A DNA stretch of 64,000 bases from Bacillus sp. CH140a_4T (GTDB taxonomy: Bacteria; Bacillota; Bacilli; Bacillales; Bacillaceae_G): NCBI RefSeq assembly GCF_008923725.1, contig NZ_WBPF01000021.1, positions 807,016 through 871,015 on the forward strand, in the 5' to 3' direction. Position numbers and translations under genes: made by a program. Below the pieces are notes generated by a model. That model ran no database searches, was not told the DNA's origin, and worked only from the letters and a program-made list of their open reading frames with translations. Positions 1 to 8,780 of this stretch are shown here, one piece after another. How positions within the stretch are numbered: position 1 is the stretch's first letter; every line of letters starts with the position of its first letter.

Positions 1-1
1 A

Positions 2-346
2 AATAAAAATGTAGAAGTTCGTGCTTCAAATAACGACCTATCCCTTTATCCAGGTCAATTACAAAATAATTGGTTTGTACAAGAAAGTTCAAATGTATCT
101 GTCCATTTAACGAAAGAAAGCGATATATCTTTAATCGCCGTAACAAACAAAAAAGAAGCACACGGAAACACACCTTGGGAACTAGTTGAAGATTTAACGA
201 AAAAAGAAGAAAATACTTCAGAAGAAAATAAAGAATTCAACGACCAAGAACATTGGTATAAAAATTCGATTAAAACTGGAAATGGGACGTACAAGTTAAA
301 TATTGAAAAAGCTTATAATATAAATATGAGTATTATTGAAAAATAA
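2..346 (+). CDS. C-terminal part of an unknown protein (5' end outside window)
   Basis: The frame is open from the first bases of the window to a TAA at 344-346, giving 114 residues without a start codon, so only the C-terminal end is visible. It is rich in Asn, Lys and Glu with no membrane segment; near residues 60-80 there is an acidic, Lys/Glu-rich stretch that looks like a linker. The run directly into a strong hairpin terminator at 347-376 supports a real gene end. I do not recognise the family and cannot assign a function. Confidence 0.6.
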   Translation, partial: NKNVEVRASNNDLSLYPGQLQNNWFVQESSNVSVHLTKESDISLIAVTNKKEAHGNTPWELVEDLTKKEENTSEENKEFNDQEHWYKNSIKTGNGTYKLNIEKAYNINMSIIEK

Positions 347-376
347 AAAACCTTCCACAATTGTGGAAGGTTTTTC
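347..376. terminator. bidirectional rho-independent terminator
   Basis: Perfect 10-bp inverted repeat CCTTCCACAA/TTGTGGAAGG (351-370) flanked by an A-run on the left and a T-run on the right. It lies between two convergent genes and serves both. Confidence 0.85.
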
Positions 377-1624
377 TCATATAATTGCTTTAATTCCTTC
401 TAGCACTAATCCAATCATAAATCCGCAAACAGCCCCGTTTACTCGGATCCATTGTAAATCTTTACCGACGTTATTTTCAATCATTTCAATTAATGTTTTA
501 TCATCTAACTTATCAAGGTTTTCTTGTACAAGCTTTCCGATTTTTGAATGATTCTTTTCCACAAGTGTGACAACTTGTTTTTGTAACCACTCTTCTATTT
601 TTTGAACAGTTTGTTCATCTTCTTTTATTTTATTCATTTGTGTTTGTAAAAATGGAATAACATATTTATCCGTAAATTCTTCATTTTTCACAAAAGTAAT
701 TGCCCTTTGTTGTACTTGTTCCAGCATATCTTTAATTTTGTCAGTAGCATTCCAATTTACAATCCATTTTTCTTTCCAATTTTCTAATTCTTGTAGTAAC
801 GCTTCATTCTCTTTTACATTTATAATTTCTTGACGAATTTTCGCTAATATAAGTTGTCTTGTGCTATTATCTGCATCTTGTAAGCTGTTAATATTGCTAA
901 TAATAAACTTCTGCAAAATGCCGCCAATTTTATCTTCATCTACAATATTCATAAACGATTTCAAAGTAAACTGTAAAAATCCATCTACTTTTATGTTTTC
1001 CATCGCCTTCATACCTAAGCTTCCAAGCTGGTATCTCGCTTCATCTTGCGCTGTCCAATCTTTCACTTTTACTAATATGTAATCAAGTGTCTTTTCATCA
1101 TATTCTTGCACAACTAATTGATCAACAAGCACTTGTAGTATGTTACTTGTATTAATTGTATGCAAATACGTTTTTATTTCTTTTTCAATAATAACCGCTA
1201 ATTTTTCCGTATCTATTGTAACAATCGCCTTCTCAGCAATTGTTACGATTCCTTTTTTTACAGCGTCAGACTGCATTTCTCTCTCAGCAATTTGCAGTAC
1301 CATTTGCGCTAGCTGCATTTCTTTTACTTTATTCGTAATACTTTCTTTCGTCAGCCACTCATTTTCTAACGTGTTAATGAGCCCTTTCGTTACTCGTTTA
1401 CGATTTTTAGGTAATAACGCTGTATGTGGAATTGGAATTCCCATCGGATGACGGAATAATGCTGTAACTGCGAACCAATCCGCAAGTCCGCCAACTAACC
1501 CAGCTTCAAATCCCCCTTGTATAATCTCACCTGCTACCGTTCCTTGAAAAGGGATAGAAGCCGCAAAACCTACTCCCATAACCCCAAGCGAAATACCCGC
1601 TATATATTTAGTCTGTAATGACAT
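377..1624 (-). CDS. DUF445 family membrane-associated protein
   Basis: 415 residues from the ATG at 1624; AAGAGG lies upstream, with a GTG nine bases earlier as an alternative start. The N-terminus has a hydrophobic segment (AGISLGVMGVGFAASIPF) followed by the glycine-rich stretch GGFEAGLVGGLADWFAVTALFRHP and IPHTALLP, typical of the DUF445/YheB-YjiN family. The middle is a long, charged, mostly helical region and the C-terminus ends in a second hydrophobic helix (GAVCGFMIGLVLEGI), so both ends are probably in the membrane with a cytoplasmic helical body. The family has no established biochemical role. It is a single-gene unit. Confidence 0.88.
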   Translation of the reverse strand: MSLQTKYIAGISLGVMGVGFAASIPFQGTVAGEIIQGGFEAGLVGGLADWFAVTALFRHPMGIPIPHTALLPKNRKRVTKGLINTLENEWLTKESITNKVKEMQLAQMVLQIAEREMQSDAVKKGIVTIAEKAIVTIDTEKLAVIIEKEIKTYLHTINTSNILQVLVDQLVVQEYDEKTLDYILVKVKDWTAQDEARYQLGSLGMKAMENIKVDGFLQFTLKSFMNIVDEDKIGGILQKFIISNINSLQDADNSTRQLILAKIRQEIINVKENEALLQELENWKEKWIVNWNATDKIKDMLEQVQQRAITFVKNEEFTDKYVIPFLQTQMNKIKEDEQTVQKIEEWLQKQVVTLVEKNHSKIGKLVQENLDKLDDKTLIEMIENNVGKDLQWIRVNGAVCGFMIGLVLEGIKAII

Positions 1625-1760
1625 CGTATACACATCCTCTTATTATGTAAAATAAAGCTTTTTGTTATGTTTATTTGATATTCGTTCTTTATATCTATAC
1701 TATAATGAACTAATGCGAAAATAACAAAGAATTTATAATAATACATATGTCATATAAATA

Positions 1761-1790
1761 AAAAATGAGGCCACAATTAGCCTCATTTTT
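1761..1790 (-). terminator. terminator of dsdA
   Basis: AAAAATGAGGC/GCCTCATTTTT hairpin with an 8-base loop. The TGA stop of dsdA (1783-1785) lies inside the right arm, so the stem begins to form as translation ends. Confidence 0.8.
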
Positions 1791-3123
1791 CTAATATTGT
1801 TAATGACTCACCTGTTTTATAATACCCATTCATCACATCTTCCGGAACCATACTACCGCCAGTTCCCCACACAATATGAGTACCTTTCTTCATCTTCTCC
1901 ATTAATTGTTTCTTTTGTAAATATTCATCTTCTTTACATACTTTCACTGGCCCTATCATGCCTGCTAACGCAGAAGGTTCTAAATAAATATTTTCTGTAT
2001 CTGCTAGTTCTTTTAATAATCTATATAACTCTTCATCACTTACTGTGTAATTTCCACTCAAAAATGGTTCCATCGTTTTACCGACGAATCCAGACGGTCT
2101 TCCTACCGCTAATCCGTCCGCGTCTGTCACATTATCAATCCCGATATCTTGAACTGCAATTTTATCATGAAGCCCTGTCATTAAACCGAGTAACATACAC
2201 GGAGAGTGCGTAGGTTCCGCAAAGAAACAGTGAACGTTGTTTTTATACAGCAACTTTAAACCAAATGCGACGCCGCCAGGTCCGCCTCCTACTCCGCACG
2301 GAAGATAAACGAATAAAGGATGCTCTTCATCTACTACAATCTCTAACTCTTCTAATTGCTTTTGTAAACGCGATGCTGCTACTGCGTATCCTAAAAATAA
2401 ATCATGAGAGTTTTCGTCATCTACAAAATAACAGCTAGGATCTGCATCAGCTTGCTGACGCCCCTCTTCTACTGCTTTACTATAATCCGCTTCATATTCA
2501 ATAACGTTTACACCTTTACCTCTTAATAAATCTTTTTTCCATTCTTTTGCGTCTGCTGACATATGAACAGTTACATTAAAACCTAGTTTCGCACTCATAA
2601 TCCCAATGCTTAGCCCTAAGTTTCCTGTAGAACCTACCGCAATTGAGTATTTCGCAAAAAACTCTCTACATGTATCACTATCTAAAATGGAATAATCATC
2701 TTCTTCTGTTAACATTCCATGCTGCAAAGCTAATTGTTCAGCATATTTCAGCACTTCATAAATGCCGCCTCTAGCTTTAATTGATCCTGATATTGGAAGA
2801 TGACTATCACATTTTAATAGTAATTCTCCTAATATAGGTTGCCCGTAATTTTTCTCTAGAGACTGTTTCATAGTACATATCTTTACTAAGGGAGATTCAA
2901 TAATACCGCCTGTTTCTTTCGTTTCAGGAAAAACTTTCACAATGTAAGGTGCAAAACGTTTTAATCTTTCTTCCGCATCTTTTACATTCTCTTCATTAAG
3001 TGGCGAATCTTTTATTGCCGTTTTATACTTTTCCATGTTCGGATTCACCCAAAATACTTCTTCTGTTGCGATTAATTTATTTATTAGTGGATATTCCTCT
3101 TTTAAATTCTCTATTCCCTTCAT
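1783..3123 (-). CDS. dsdA: D-serine dehydratase (D-serine ammonia-lyase)
   Basis: 446 residues, the usual DsdA length. It is a fold-type II PLP enzyme that converts D-serine to pyruvate and ammonia. Visible signatures are the PLP lysine in SGSIKARGG (about residue 115), the SVGSTGNLG-type substrate loop and the glycine-rich phosphate-binding loop CGVGGGPGG. The start is fixed by a strong GAGGAGGAAGAGAA ribosome site. The upstream 149 bp separate it from a divergent XRE-cupin gene, which is the obvious candidate regulator. The role is probably D-serine detoxification or use as carbon and nitrogen source. Confidence 0.95.
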   Translation of the reverse strand: MKGIENLKEEYPLINKLIATEEVFWVNPNMEKYKTAIKDSPLNEENVKDAEERLKRFAPYIVKVFPETKETGGIIESPLVKICTMKQSLEKNYGQPILGELLLKCDSHLPISGSIKARGGIYEVLKYAEQLALQHGMLTEEDDYSILDSDTCREFFAKYSIAVGSTGNLGLSIGIMSAKLGFNVTVHMSADAKEWKKDLLRGKGVNVIEYEADYSKAVEEGRQQADADPSCYFVDDENSHDLFLGYAVAASRLQKQLEELEIVVDEEHPLFVYLPCGVGGGPGGVAFGLKLLYKNNVHCFFAEPTHSPCMLLGLMTGLHDKIAVQDIGIDNVTDADGLAVGRPSGFVGKTMEPFLSGNYTVSDEELYRLLKELADTENIYLEPSALAGMIGPVKVCKEDEYLQKKQLMEKMKKGTHIVWGTGGSMVPEDVMNGYYKTGESLTILEK

Positions 3124-3272
3124 TTCTCTTCCTCCTCATAACCTTGTAGCTTACGATTCAATAAATTATAATTAAATTAATTTTAATATAGTTTAACATA
3201 AATCATTTACTTTAGTTAACTTTAATTTAATTTATTTAAATATAATTTAATAATCATTAAGGAGCTTTCATT

Positions 3273-3818
3273 ATGGAAAATATAGATATCGGTAAAAAGA
3301 TTGAAAAACAAAGAAAAGAAAAAGGGCTAACGAGTAAAGACTTAGCAAAGATGGCCGAGATTACACCATCTATGTTAAGTCAAATTGAGCGCGGGTCTGC
3401 TAACCCTTCTATACAAACATTAAAAGTACTCGCTAAAGCGTTAGAAGTTCCAACATTTAGCTTTTTACTTGAAGATACAAATACAGACGATTTAATTGTA
3501 CGTTCTCATAAACGAAAAAAAATGATTATCGATAATTTATCATATGAATTGTTATCACCTGATTTCACAGGAAATTTAGCAACAGCAATTATGACTGTTC
3601 CGCCGAATACAGCTTCATCAGAAAATGTATTAGAACATAAAGGTGAAGAATTGGCATTTGTGTTAGACGGAACAATTACATTGTATTTAAACGAAGAAGA
3701 GTACACTTTAGAAACAGGTGATAGCGTAAAAATACCCGCTTATTTAAAACATAAATGGGTAAATCAATTCGAGAAAAATGCGATTGTTTTATTTTCTGTT
3801 ACTCCGCCGATTTTTTAA
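3273..3818 (+). CDS. XRE-family transcriptional regulator with C-terminal cupin
   Basis: 181 residues. Residues 7-62 form a lambda-repressor-like HTH (KIEKQRKEKGLTSKDLAKMA, SMLSQIERGSANPS). The C-terminal half is a cupin barrel with HKGEELAFVLDGTITLYL and GDSVKIPAYLKHKW motifs, the usual small-ligand sensor of this class. A good AAGGAG site precedes the ATG. It is divergent from dsdA across an extremely AT-rich 149-bp gap holding several TTAA-rich repeats such as AGTTAACTTTAATTTAA, which could be its operator; that is inference. D-serine or a related amino acid is a plausible ligand. Confidence 0.88.
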   Translation: MENIDIGKKIEKQRKEKGLTSKDLAKMAEITPSMLSQIERGSANPSIQTLKVLAKALEVPTFSFLLEDTNTDDLIVRSHKRKKMIIDNLSYELLSPDFTGNLATAIMTVPPNTASSENVLEHKGEELAFVLDGTITLYLNEEEYTLETGDSVKIPAYLKHKWVNQFEKNAIVLFSVTPPIF

Positions 3819-3826
3819 TACACATT

Positions 3827-3874
3827 AAAAAGATAGCCACGTACGGACACACTCCATACGTGGCTATCTTTTTA
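3827..3874. terminator. bidirectional terminator
   Basis: Long stem AAAAAGATAGCCACGTA/TACGTGGCTATCTTTTT with a 13-base loop and T-run on both strands, between convergent genes. Confidence 0.9.
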
Positions 3875-4552
3875 TTTTTTCGGCATCAACAAAATCCCTA
3901 AACTAATAACAAAGAAGCTCATCATTTGCTGTATTGATAAACCAAATAGAACCGAGTGTTGTTCGCTAATAAGCGAAATAATAATATGAGCAACACCCTC
4001 AACTATTAGAAAAACACTTATGTTCTTTCCATTTCCGAGTCTTTCATTTTTCATCCATAACAAGCCTATTATGCAAAGGGCAAGGATGATCTCGTATACA
4101 AAAATGGGGTGATATAAAAATTTAGATTCGTATATTTTCACACCCCAAGGCAATGTCGTTTGTACACCTACTTTTTGGTGGAATAGAAAATAAAAAACAA
4201 TACTCATACATAATCCAATAGGCAATGTATCAAGTAAAATACGAATTGAAAATGGCTCCTTTTTACTTTTCCAAACAATGTATACACTCGCAATTATGCA
4301 TCCTGCTATAATATGCTTCATACTTCCTATAGCTAATAATGCTTGCACTGGCGACTTAAAAGCCCATACTGGATTTAAAAATGCCGGTGCAAATTTCCAC
4401 ACAAATACGATGATTAGAAAAGCATTCGTTACTGCATCCATCATTTTTTCATATGGTACGCTTTGGCTCTTCATCTTTCGTTTCATCAACATAAATCCAA
4501 ATAGACTTCCAATAATAAGAGATACGGGTTGTAACCTCACGATCCACTCCAT
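3872..4552 (-). CDS. Lgt-like (prolipoprotein diacylglyceryl transferase-related) membrane protein
   Basis: 226 residues with about seven hydrophobic segments. The stretch LYHPIFVYEIILA resembles the HP-x-QLYE region of Lgt, and the overall topology fits, but the His-Gly phosphatidylglycerol-binding signature of true Lgt is not obvious, so enzymatic activity is doubtful. It is the last gene of a reverse-strand operon ccdA - thiol oxidoreductase - this gene (18-bp gap upstream), which suggests a role in the same membrane thiol-redox or lipoprotein maturation process. It could be a non-catalytic Lgt relative. Confidence 0.6.
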   Translation of the reverse strand: MEWIVRLQPVSLIIGSLFGFMLMKRKMKSQSVPYEKMMDAVTNAFLIIVFVWKFAPAFLNPVWAFKSPVQALLAIGSMKHIIAGCIIASVYIVWKSKKEPFSIRILLDTLPIGLCMSIVFYFLFHQKVGVQTTLPWGVKIYESKFLYHPIFVYEIILALCIIGLLWMKNERLGNGKNISVFLIVEGVAHIIISLISEQHSVLFGLSIQQMMSFFVISLGILLMPKK

Positions 4553-4570
4553 TAATATAAAATCCCCTCT

Positions 4571-5125
4571 TTAACCCTCAATTAATTTCTTAAATTTCTC
4601 TTCTAATTGATCTGGAGGTAATACGCCTCGTACTTGCTCTACAATCATTCCATCTTTATTAACAAAAAATGTCGTCGGTAACGAGAATACTTTATAATCT
4701 AACCCAGCTACTCCATCCATATCTAGTAGAACCGGAAACTCAAATCCATAGCGATCCGCAAATGCACTTGCTTCTTGCACTGGGTCACTTACAGTTGCAT
4801 TCACTGCAAAAATTTCAACTTCCTTTTTATATTTATCATACATACGAACTAAGTCAGGTGCCTCCATTTCACATGGACCACACCATGATGCCCAAAAATT
4901 AATCAGATATGGTTTTCCTTTTGCATCATTTAACGAATATAGCTTACCGTCTAATCCTTTTAACGTTATGTTTGGCGCTTTAAATCCTACTTGTGGTAAT
5001 ACTTCTTTTTCTTGTAACTCCGCTTGTTTTGCTTTTCTTTCTTTTTCTTCTTTTTTTGTATTATAAAAGTTAACTCCGGCCCAAATTAGTGCCCCGGCCA
5101 ATATAATCGCAATTAGTTTCTTCAC
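4571..5125 (-). CDS. Membrane-anchored thiol-disulfide oxidoreductase, TlpA/ResA family
   Basis: 184 residues, starting at a GTG preceded by GGGGAGGAAG. An N-terminal anchor helix (LIAIILAGALIWAGVNF) is followed by a charged linker and an AhpC/TSA-type thioredoxin fold: GFKAPNITLKGLDGK, active site WASWCGPC near residue 83, and cis-proline at SLPTTFF. Proteins of this type sit outside the membrane and receive electrons from CcdA, acting in cytochrome c maturation (ResA) or spore cortex formation (StoA). The gene follows ccdA by 18 bp, which supports this coupling; which of the two roles applies cannot be told here. Confidence 0.92.
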   Translation of the reverse strand: MKKLIAIILAGALIWAGVNFYNTKKEEKERKAKQAELQEKEVLPQVGFKAPNITLKGLDGKLYSLNDAKGKPYLINFWASWCGPCEMEAPDLVRMYDKYKKEVEIFAVNATVSDPVQEASAFADRYGFEFPVLLDMDGVAGLDYKVFSLPTTFFVNKDGMIVEQVRGVLPPDQLEEKFKKLIEG

Positions 5126-5143
5126 TTTTCTTCCTCCCCATTA

Positions 5144-5857
5144 TTAAAAACCTGTAAATCCACCGAATAGACGAATAAAAAATGCCGTAATTTTCGTCAT
5201 TTGATTTGTGTACAATAAAACACCTGTTATAATCATCATTCCGCCGCCAATTTTCATCATGACATTGGCATATGTAACGATCCATTTTACCTTCCCAATA
5301 AAGAATGCCATTACGAAAAACGGAACCGCAAACCCAAGAGTATATGCGGTAATATAAAGAAGTGCTCCTTCAGGATTCGTCGCACCAAGCATGAGTACAG
5401 CTGAAAATATCGGCCCCACACATGGCGTCCAACCCGCTGCATATGTCATACCGACTAAAATCGAACGAATATATCCAGTCGATTTACTTCTATACTGCAC
5501 TTTTTTCTCTGCCATAAGCCACTTAGGTTGAAACAAGCCTGTCATAAACAGTCCCATCAAAACAATAAAAATCCCACCAATTTGTTGAATCAATTTTTGG
5601 TTAGATGAAAATGTTATTCCAATCCAGCTTACCGATAAACCTAACGCGTAAAAAATAACCGAAAATCCGATCATAAAAAATACAGTATGCATAATCGCTG
5701 ATTTTTGCATCATTCCACGATTATCTTTTAAATCTTGAATAGATACACCTGTAATATATGATAAATAAGATGGATATAACGGTAAAGAACATGGTGATAT
5801 AAATGACAATACCCCTGCTCCAGCTACAAGCCAAATTGTTAAATCTGCCGCATTCAT
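5144..5857 (-). CDS. ccdA: Cytochrome c biogenesis / thiol reductant transporter CcdA
   Basis: 237 residues, six transmembrane helices. The two functional cysteines lie in FISPCSLPLYPSYLSYI (helix 1) and AAGWTPCVGPIFSAVL (helix 4), characteristic of CcdA, which moves reducing equivalents from cytoplasmic thioredoxin to extracytoplasmic thiol oxidoreductases. A GGGGGAG ribosome site precedes the ATG. Its promoter region holds a perfect palindrome (5873-5891) that recurs before the neighbouring BlaI-like gene. Confidence 0.95.
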   Translation of the reverse strand: MNAADLTIWLVAGAGVLSFISPCSLPLYPSYLSYITGVSIQDLKDNRGMMQKSAIMHTVFFMIGFSVIFYALGLSVSWIGITFSSNQKLIQQIGGIFIVLMGLFMTGLFQPKWLMAEKKVQYRSKSTGYIRSILVGMTYAAGWTPCVGPIFSAVLMLGATNPEGALLYITAYTLGFAVPFFVMAFFIGKVKWIVTYANVMMKIGGGMMIITGVLLYTNQMTKITAFFIRLFGGFTGF

Positions 5858-5872
5858 TTAACTCCCCCTAAC

Positions 5873-5891
5873 ACACTACAATTAGTAGTGT
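5873..5891. promoter_or_regulatory. Putative BlaI-type operator in front of ccdA
   Basis: Perfect palindrome ACACTAC-AATTA-GTAGTGT (7-5-7), 16 bp upstream of the ccdA start. It shares layout and most bases with the palindrome upstream of the BlaI-like gene (7157-7175); ACTAC/GTAGT resembles the TACA/TGTA arms of known BlaI/MecI operators. Confidence 0.6.
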
Positions 5892-5910
5892 TAATTCTTA
5901 AAAAAAGAGG

Positions 5911-6723
5911 CTATATGCACTCTCCGACAATAAGTACAACCGACATACAGAATAGGCCTAATGTTATATATACCGAATTTGTATGTAACGGAATAGTAAG
6001 CTTAACAACTTTTTCATTTAACACTTGCTCGATTCGTAAATTTATTGCTGTTTTTGCAAATGAAGCTGTCACACATCGATTTTCCATCGTCTTTATTTTA
6101 ATTAATTTTAATAATGCACTGCCTAATTCGAATTTAGATTTCATTTTTCGCATTGCATACTTATCTGCAGCTAACTCCTGATACACATGATAACGCTGCA
6201 ATAACCCTTTTAATATCGGGATGTACACCATTCCTTCTGCTAATAACGTAAAACAAAATAATTTTAATGGATCTCGATTCGTTTGATGATATTCTTCATG
6301 GAAAATAATCGCATCCATTTCTTCATCTGAAAATGTTTGAAGCATCCCTTCTGACATGACGACTTTCGGACGAAATAATCCAATTGTAAATGCCGCAACT
6401 TCCTCGGTCGGCAATATATATATTTGTTTTCCTTTTCGAATGAAAGGAATAAGTACTTTTTGTAACTTTTTACTATAGAAAAATTGTCGCCAAATTCTTT
6501 TGCACACGATGAACACAGTAAGTAGTAGTAATCCAGTAATTATAATACGAATGAGTGATAATTCCTTCATATGTTGTTCTAATTGGAACAAGCAAAAATT
6601 CGAAAGAAAGAACGCCTTATTTTGAAACAGAAATGGATATGTAACGTAATACACTGACATACTAAAAAAGAGGATACTAACAATCACTGCTAACAATACG
6701 ATTTTACGCATTTGCCACTTCAT
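5911..6723 (-). CDS. BlaR1/MecR1-like M56 family membrane metallopeptidase (no sensor domain)
   Basis: 270 residues. Hydrophobic helices at residues 8-30 and 57-75 flank a cytoplasmic part containing the zinc-protease motif HEEYH (IIFHEEYHQTNRDPLK) and a downstream helix; a last hydrophobic segment lies at the C-terminus. BlaR1 normally continues with a penicillin-binding sensor domain of about 250 residues; it is absent here and the gene ends cleanly, so this is a short M56 form, not a truncation. It starts just after the BlaI-like stop (GAGG ribosome site inside that gene). It probably inactivates the BlaI-like repressor by cleavage in response to an envelope signal; the signal is unknown. 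Confidence 0.85.
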   Translation of the reverse strand: MKWQMRKIVLLAVIVSILFFSMSVYYVTYPFLFQNKAFFLSNFCLFQLEQHMKELSLIRIIITGLLLLTVFIVCKRIWRQFFYSKKLQKVLIPFIRKGKQIYILPTEEVAAFTIGLFRPKVVMSEGMLQTFSDEEMDAIIFHEEYHQTNRDPLKLFCFTLLAEGMVYIPILKGLLQRYHVYQELAADKYAMRKMKSKFELGSALLKLIKIKTMENRCVTASFAKTAINLRIEQVLNEKVVKLTIPLHTNSVYITLGLFCMSVVLIVGECI

Positions 6724-6724
6724 T

Positions 6725-7141
6725 TTATTGATCCTCTTTTTTTAACTGACTCAATTTGTCTTCTAATTTTTTTATTAAAGTCGAATCAGCCTGCTCTAAC
6801 TCATCTAGCATATGATTTACAACTAAATCTCCAAACTCCCCCATCAATTCCTGTGTCATTTTCTTCGTTTGATTGGATAAGAATTCTTCTTTTGTTTGTA
6901 TAGTACGATATATGCCACTTCTTTTCACAGTCTGTTTTTCTAAGTGCAATTTCTCTACTAACCTGTTCATAACTGTCATTACAGTATTAAAATTCACAGG
7001 TGATTCTTCACTTAATTTCTGCTGCACTTCTTTAATCGTAATACCATCGGTGGACCAAACAATCTCCATAATTTTCGCTTCAAGTGGCCCAAAGAAATGA
7101 TTTAACCCTTGCTCATTTAACTTATAGTTTTGAGTAAACAT
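6725..7141 (-). CDS. BlaI/MecI/CopY family transcriptional repressor
   Basis: 138 residues, the normal length. Winged-helix N-terminal domain with LGPLEAKIMEIVWS, ITIKEVQQKLSEESPVNFNTVMTVMNRLVEKLHL, followed by a dimerising helical tail. In the family, dimers bind TACA-N-TGTA-like palindromes and are removed by proteolysis by BlaR1-type partners. It is cotranscribed with the M56 peptidase gene and faces a palindrome (7157-7175) 15 bp upstream of its start that matches the one before ccdA, implying joint control of both operons. Confidence 0.93.
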   Translation of the reverse strand: MFTQNYKLNEQGLNHFFGPLEAKIMEIVWSTDGITIKEVQQKLSEESPVNFNTVMTVMNRLVEKLHLEKQTVKRSGIYRTIQTKEEFLSNQTKKMTQELMGEFGDLVVNHMLDELEQADSTLIKKLEDKLSQLKKEDQ

Positions 7142-7156
7142 AGTATGGCTCCTTTC

Positions 7157-7175
7157 ACACTACGAATTGTAGTAT
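7157..7175. promoter_or_regulatory. Putative BlaI-type operator in front of the blaI-like gene
   Basis: ACACTAC-GAATT-GTAGTAT, an almost perfect 7-5-7 palindrome located in the promoter region of the repressor gene, matching the site at 5873-5891 in arm sequence and spacing. Autoregulation by the BlaI-like protein is the natural reading. Confidence 0.6.
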
Positions 7176-7248
7176 AAATTAAATGAAAGGTCAAACGCGA
7201 ATGATATACACTAAAATTCAATACTTATAAATCAATAGGTCATTCCAT

Positions 7249-7647
7249 TCATTGTAAACCTAACTTCTCTCCAAATGTCTCAAAGAGATACTGCTCTAAT
7301 ATTTGTACACTAAACGTTTCATTACGCCCAAGTGCAAATAATTCCCGATCTTTCGCTACGATAGTATCTAACGGAATAATGACATTATCCACTATTTTTG
7401 TAATTTCAATGATGTTACTTTTGACATTTACCTCTGTTTTAAATTCAATATTTTCTAATACGATATGTGAACGTCTTCCTGATGTGAAAAAAGTAAAGTT
7501 AGGATTTTTAACAACGCCAATTTCAGCCTCTAACGCATATAAATAGTGAAAAATTATATCTCTATGTCCATCTTTTATTATTTTTTCATCCTTCTCATCA
7601 TCTAAGTATTCTTTCACTTTCGCTGCAAACTCAAATCGAAAATCCAC
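7249..7647 (-). CDS. Hypothetical protein (possibly DUF3942 family)
   Basis: 132 residues starting at a GTG preceded by GAGGGAGCG. No signal peptide or membrane segment; the N-terminal third is acidic and helical (VKEYLDDEKDEKII) and the rest is a beta-rich region (FTFFTSGRRSHIVLENIEFKT is typical). I recall small Bacillus proteins of this look under DUF3942, but this is memory rather than a search. No function can be given. Monocistronic, with no clear terminator. Confidence 0.6.
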   Translation of the reverse strand: MDFRFEFAAKVKEYLDDEKDEKIIKDGHRDIIFHYLYALEAEIGVVKNPNFTFFTSGRRSHIVLENIEFKTEVNVKSNIIEITKIVDNVIIPLDTIVAKDRELFALGRNETFSVQILEQYLFETFGEKLGLQ

Positions 7648-8023
7648 TCTTTCACGCTCCCTCTATTCATTCTATACGAAATAAATATATTGAAATAATT
7701 TTACCATATTGCGATACAAGTTCCTATTAAAAGTAAAAAGTACTTTTCAAATCACTCTTCTTTCTAATTCTTTTTTAACTCAATATTAATTACTGCGTCG
7801 TTATATTAATTTAAACATATTTTTCCCATATTTTGAAACAATAGTATGAAATATTATATATCAATAAGCTGTTTCTAATTCTTTTTTCTATTTAGCTATC
7901 ATCACCTTTACTATTCCGATATATTGAAACTACATTTTCTACTTATTCATTACATGCGAGAAGGAATGTAACTCTCTTCTATCGAATTTTTATATAACGA
8001 AAATGATTAGGTGGTGCTTTACT
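7648..8023. other. Intergenic region without a recognisable gene
   Basis: About 375 bp, very AT-rich, between two divergent genes, holding their promoters. A short inverted repeat AAAAGTA-AAAA-GTACTTTT lies near 7730-7750. I see no open frame with a ribosome site and no clear operator. Confidence 0.5.
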
Positions 8024-8722
8024 ATGAAATTAGCTGTCATTGGTGGCGGTGATTTACAAGATTCAAATCACTCGCCTATTAATGAGCGACTTATAGAATT
8101 AACAAATAAACTATATCCAAAAGTATTATTCATTCCTACAGCTAGTCATGATGATGAAAGCTATATAAAATTATTTTTAGACACGTTCGAAAAACAATTA
8201 CACTGTGAAGTACAAATTTTACGTACTATAGCCGATACACCTTCTAAATATGAAATAGACGAAGTGATTCAATCAGCTGATTTGATTTACCTCGGTGGCG
8301 GGAACTATATTCATATGCTTACACAATGGAAAGAACATAAACTAGATGAAAAATTATTATTTGCTTTGCAACAAGGAACGCTCATTGCAGGCTATAGCGC
8401 TGGTGCTATGTGCTGGTTCACATCTAGTATCCGATCAGATTATGAAGGCTCTGATTATATAGAGAGCAACGGATGGGGGATTGTGAACAAAAGATTTTGT
8501 CCACATTATAATCAATTAAATAGAATGAACGCCTTCCATTCCTTTTTACAAAACCATCAAGGTAATATAGAAGGAATTGCACTAGAGGATAATTGCGCTC
8601 TATATATTACAGAAGAATCTTTTGAAATTATCGGTGAACCTGAAAAAGCGTGGGAGTTTTATATGAGTGATAATAAACTCATTAGACAACATTTTGATAT
8701 TACTTTAAAAAGCTATTTATAA
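8024..8722 (+). CDS. Peptidase S51 (dipeptidase E)-like / type 1 glutamine amidotransferase-like protein
   Basis: 232 residues from the ATG at 8024, chosen because GGTGGT sits 9 bp upstream; an earlier ATG at 8003 has no ribosome site. The N-terminus LAVIGGGDL, the mid-region LIYLGGGNYIHML and the nucleophile elbow AGYSAGAMCW (Ser near residue 126) are S51 signatures; an acidic residue in IEGIALEDNCALYI completes the usual picture. S51 enzymes cleave Asp-Xaa dipeptides or act on cyanophycin-like substrates; the substrate here is unknown. Followed by its own terminator. Confidence 0.85.
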   Translation: MKLAVIGGGDLQDSNHSPINERLIELTNKLYPKVLFIPTASHDDESYIKLFLDTFEKQLHCEVQILRTIADTPSKYEIDEVIQSADLIYLGGGNYIHMLTQWKEHKLDEKLLFALQQGTLIAGYSAGAMCWFTSSIRSDYEGSDYIESNGWGIVNKRFCPHYNQLNRMNAFHSFLQNHQGNIEGIALEDNCALYITEESFEIIGEPEKAWEFYMSDNKLIRQHFDITLKSYL

Positions 8723-8738
8723 ACATCCACTTACAAAA

Positions 8739-8773
8739 AAATGTCCCTAAGTATAACAAACTTAGGGACATTT
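8739..8773. terminator. bidirectional terminator
   Basis: AAATGTCCCTAAG/CTTAGGGACATTT stem with a 9-base loop between convergent genes. Confidence 0.85.
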
Positions 8774-8780
8774 ACACGAT

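Noticed and set aside
1797-2213. 138-codon open frame opposite dsdA
   Set aside because: Shadow of a conserved enzyme gene.
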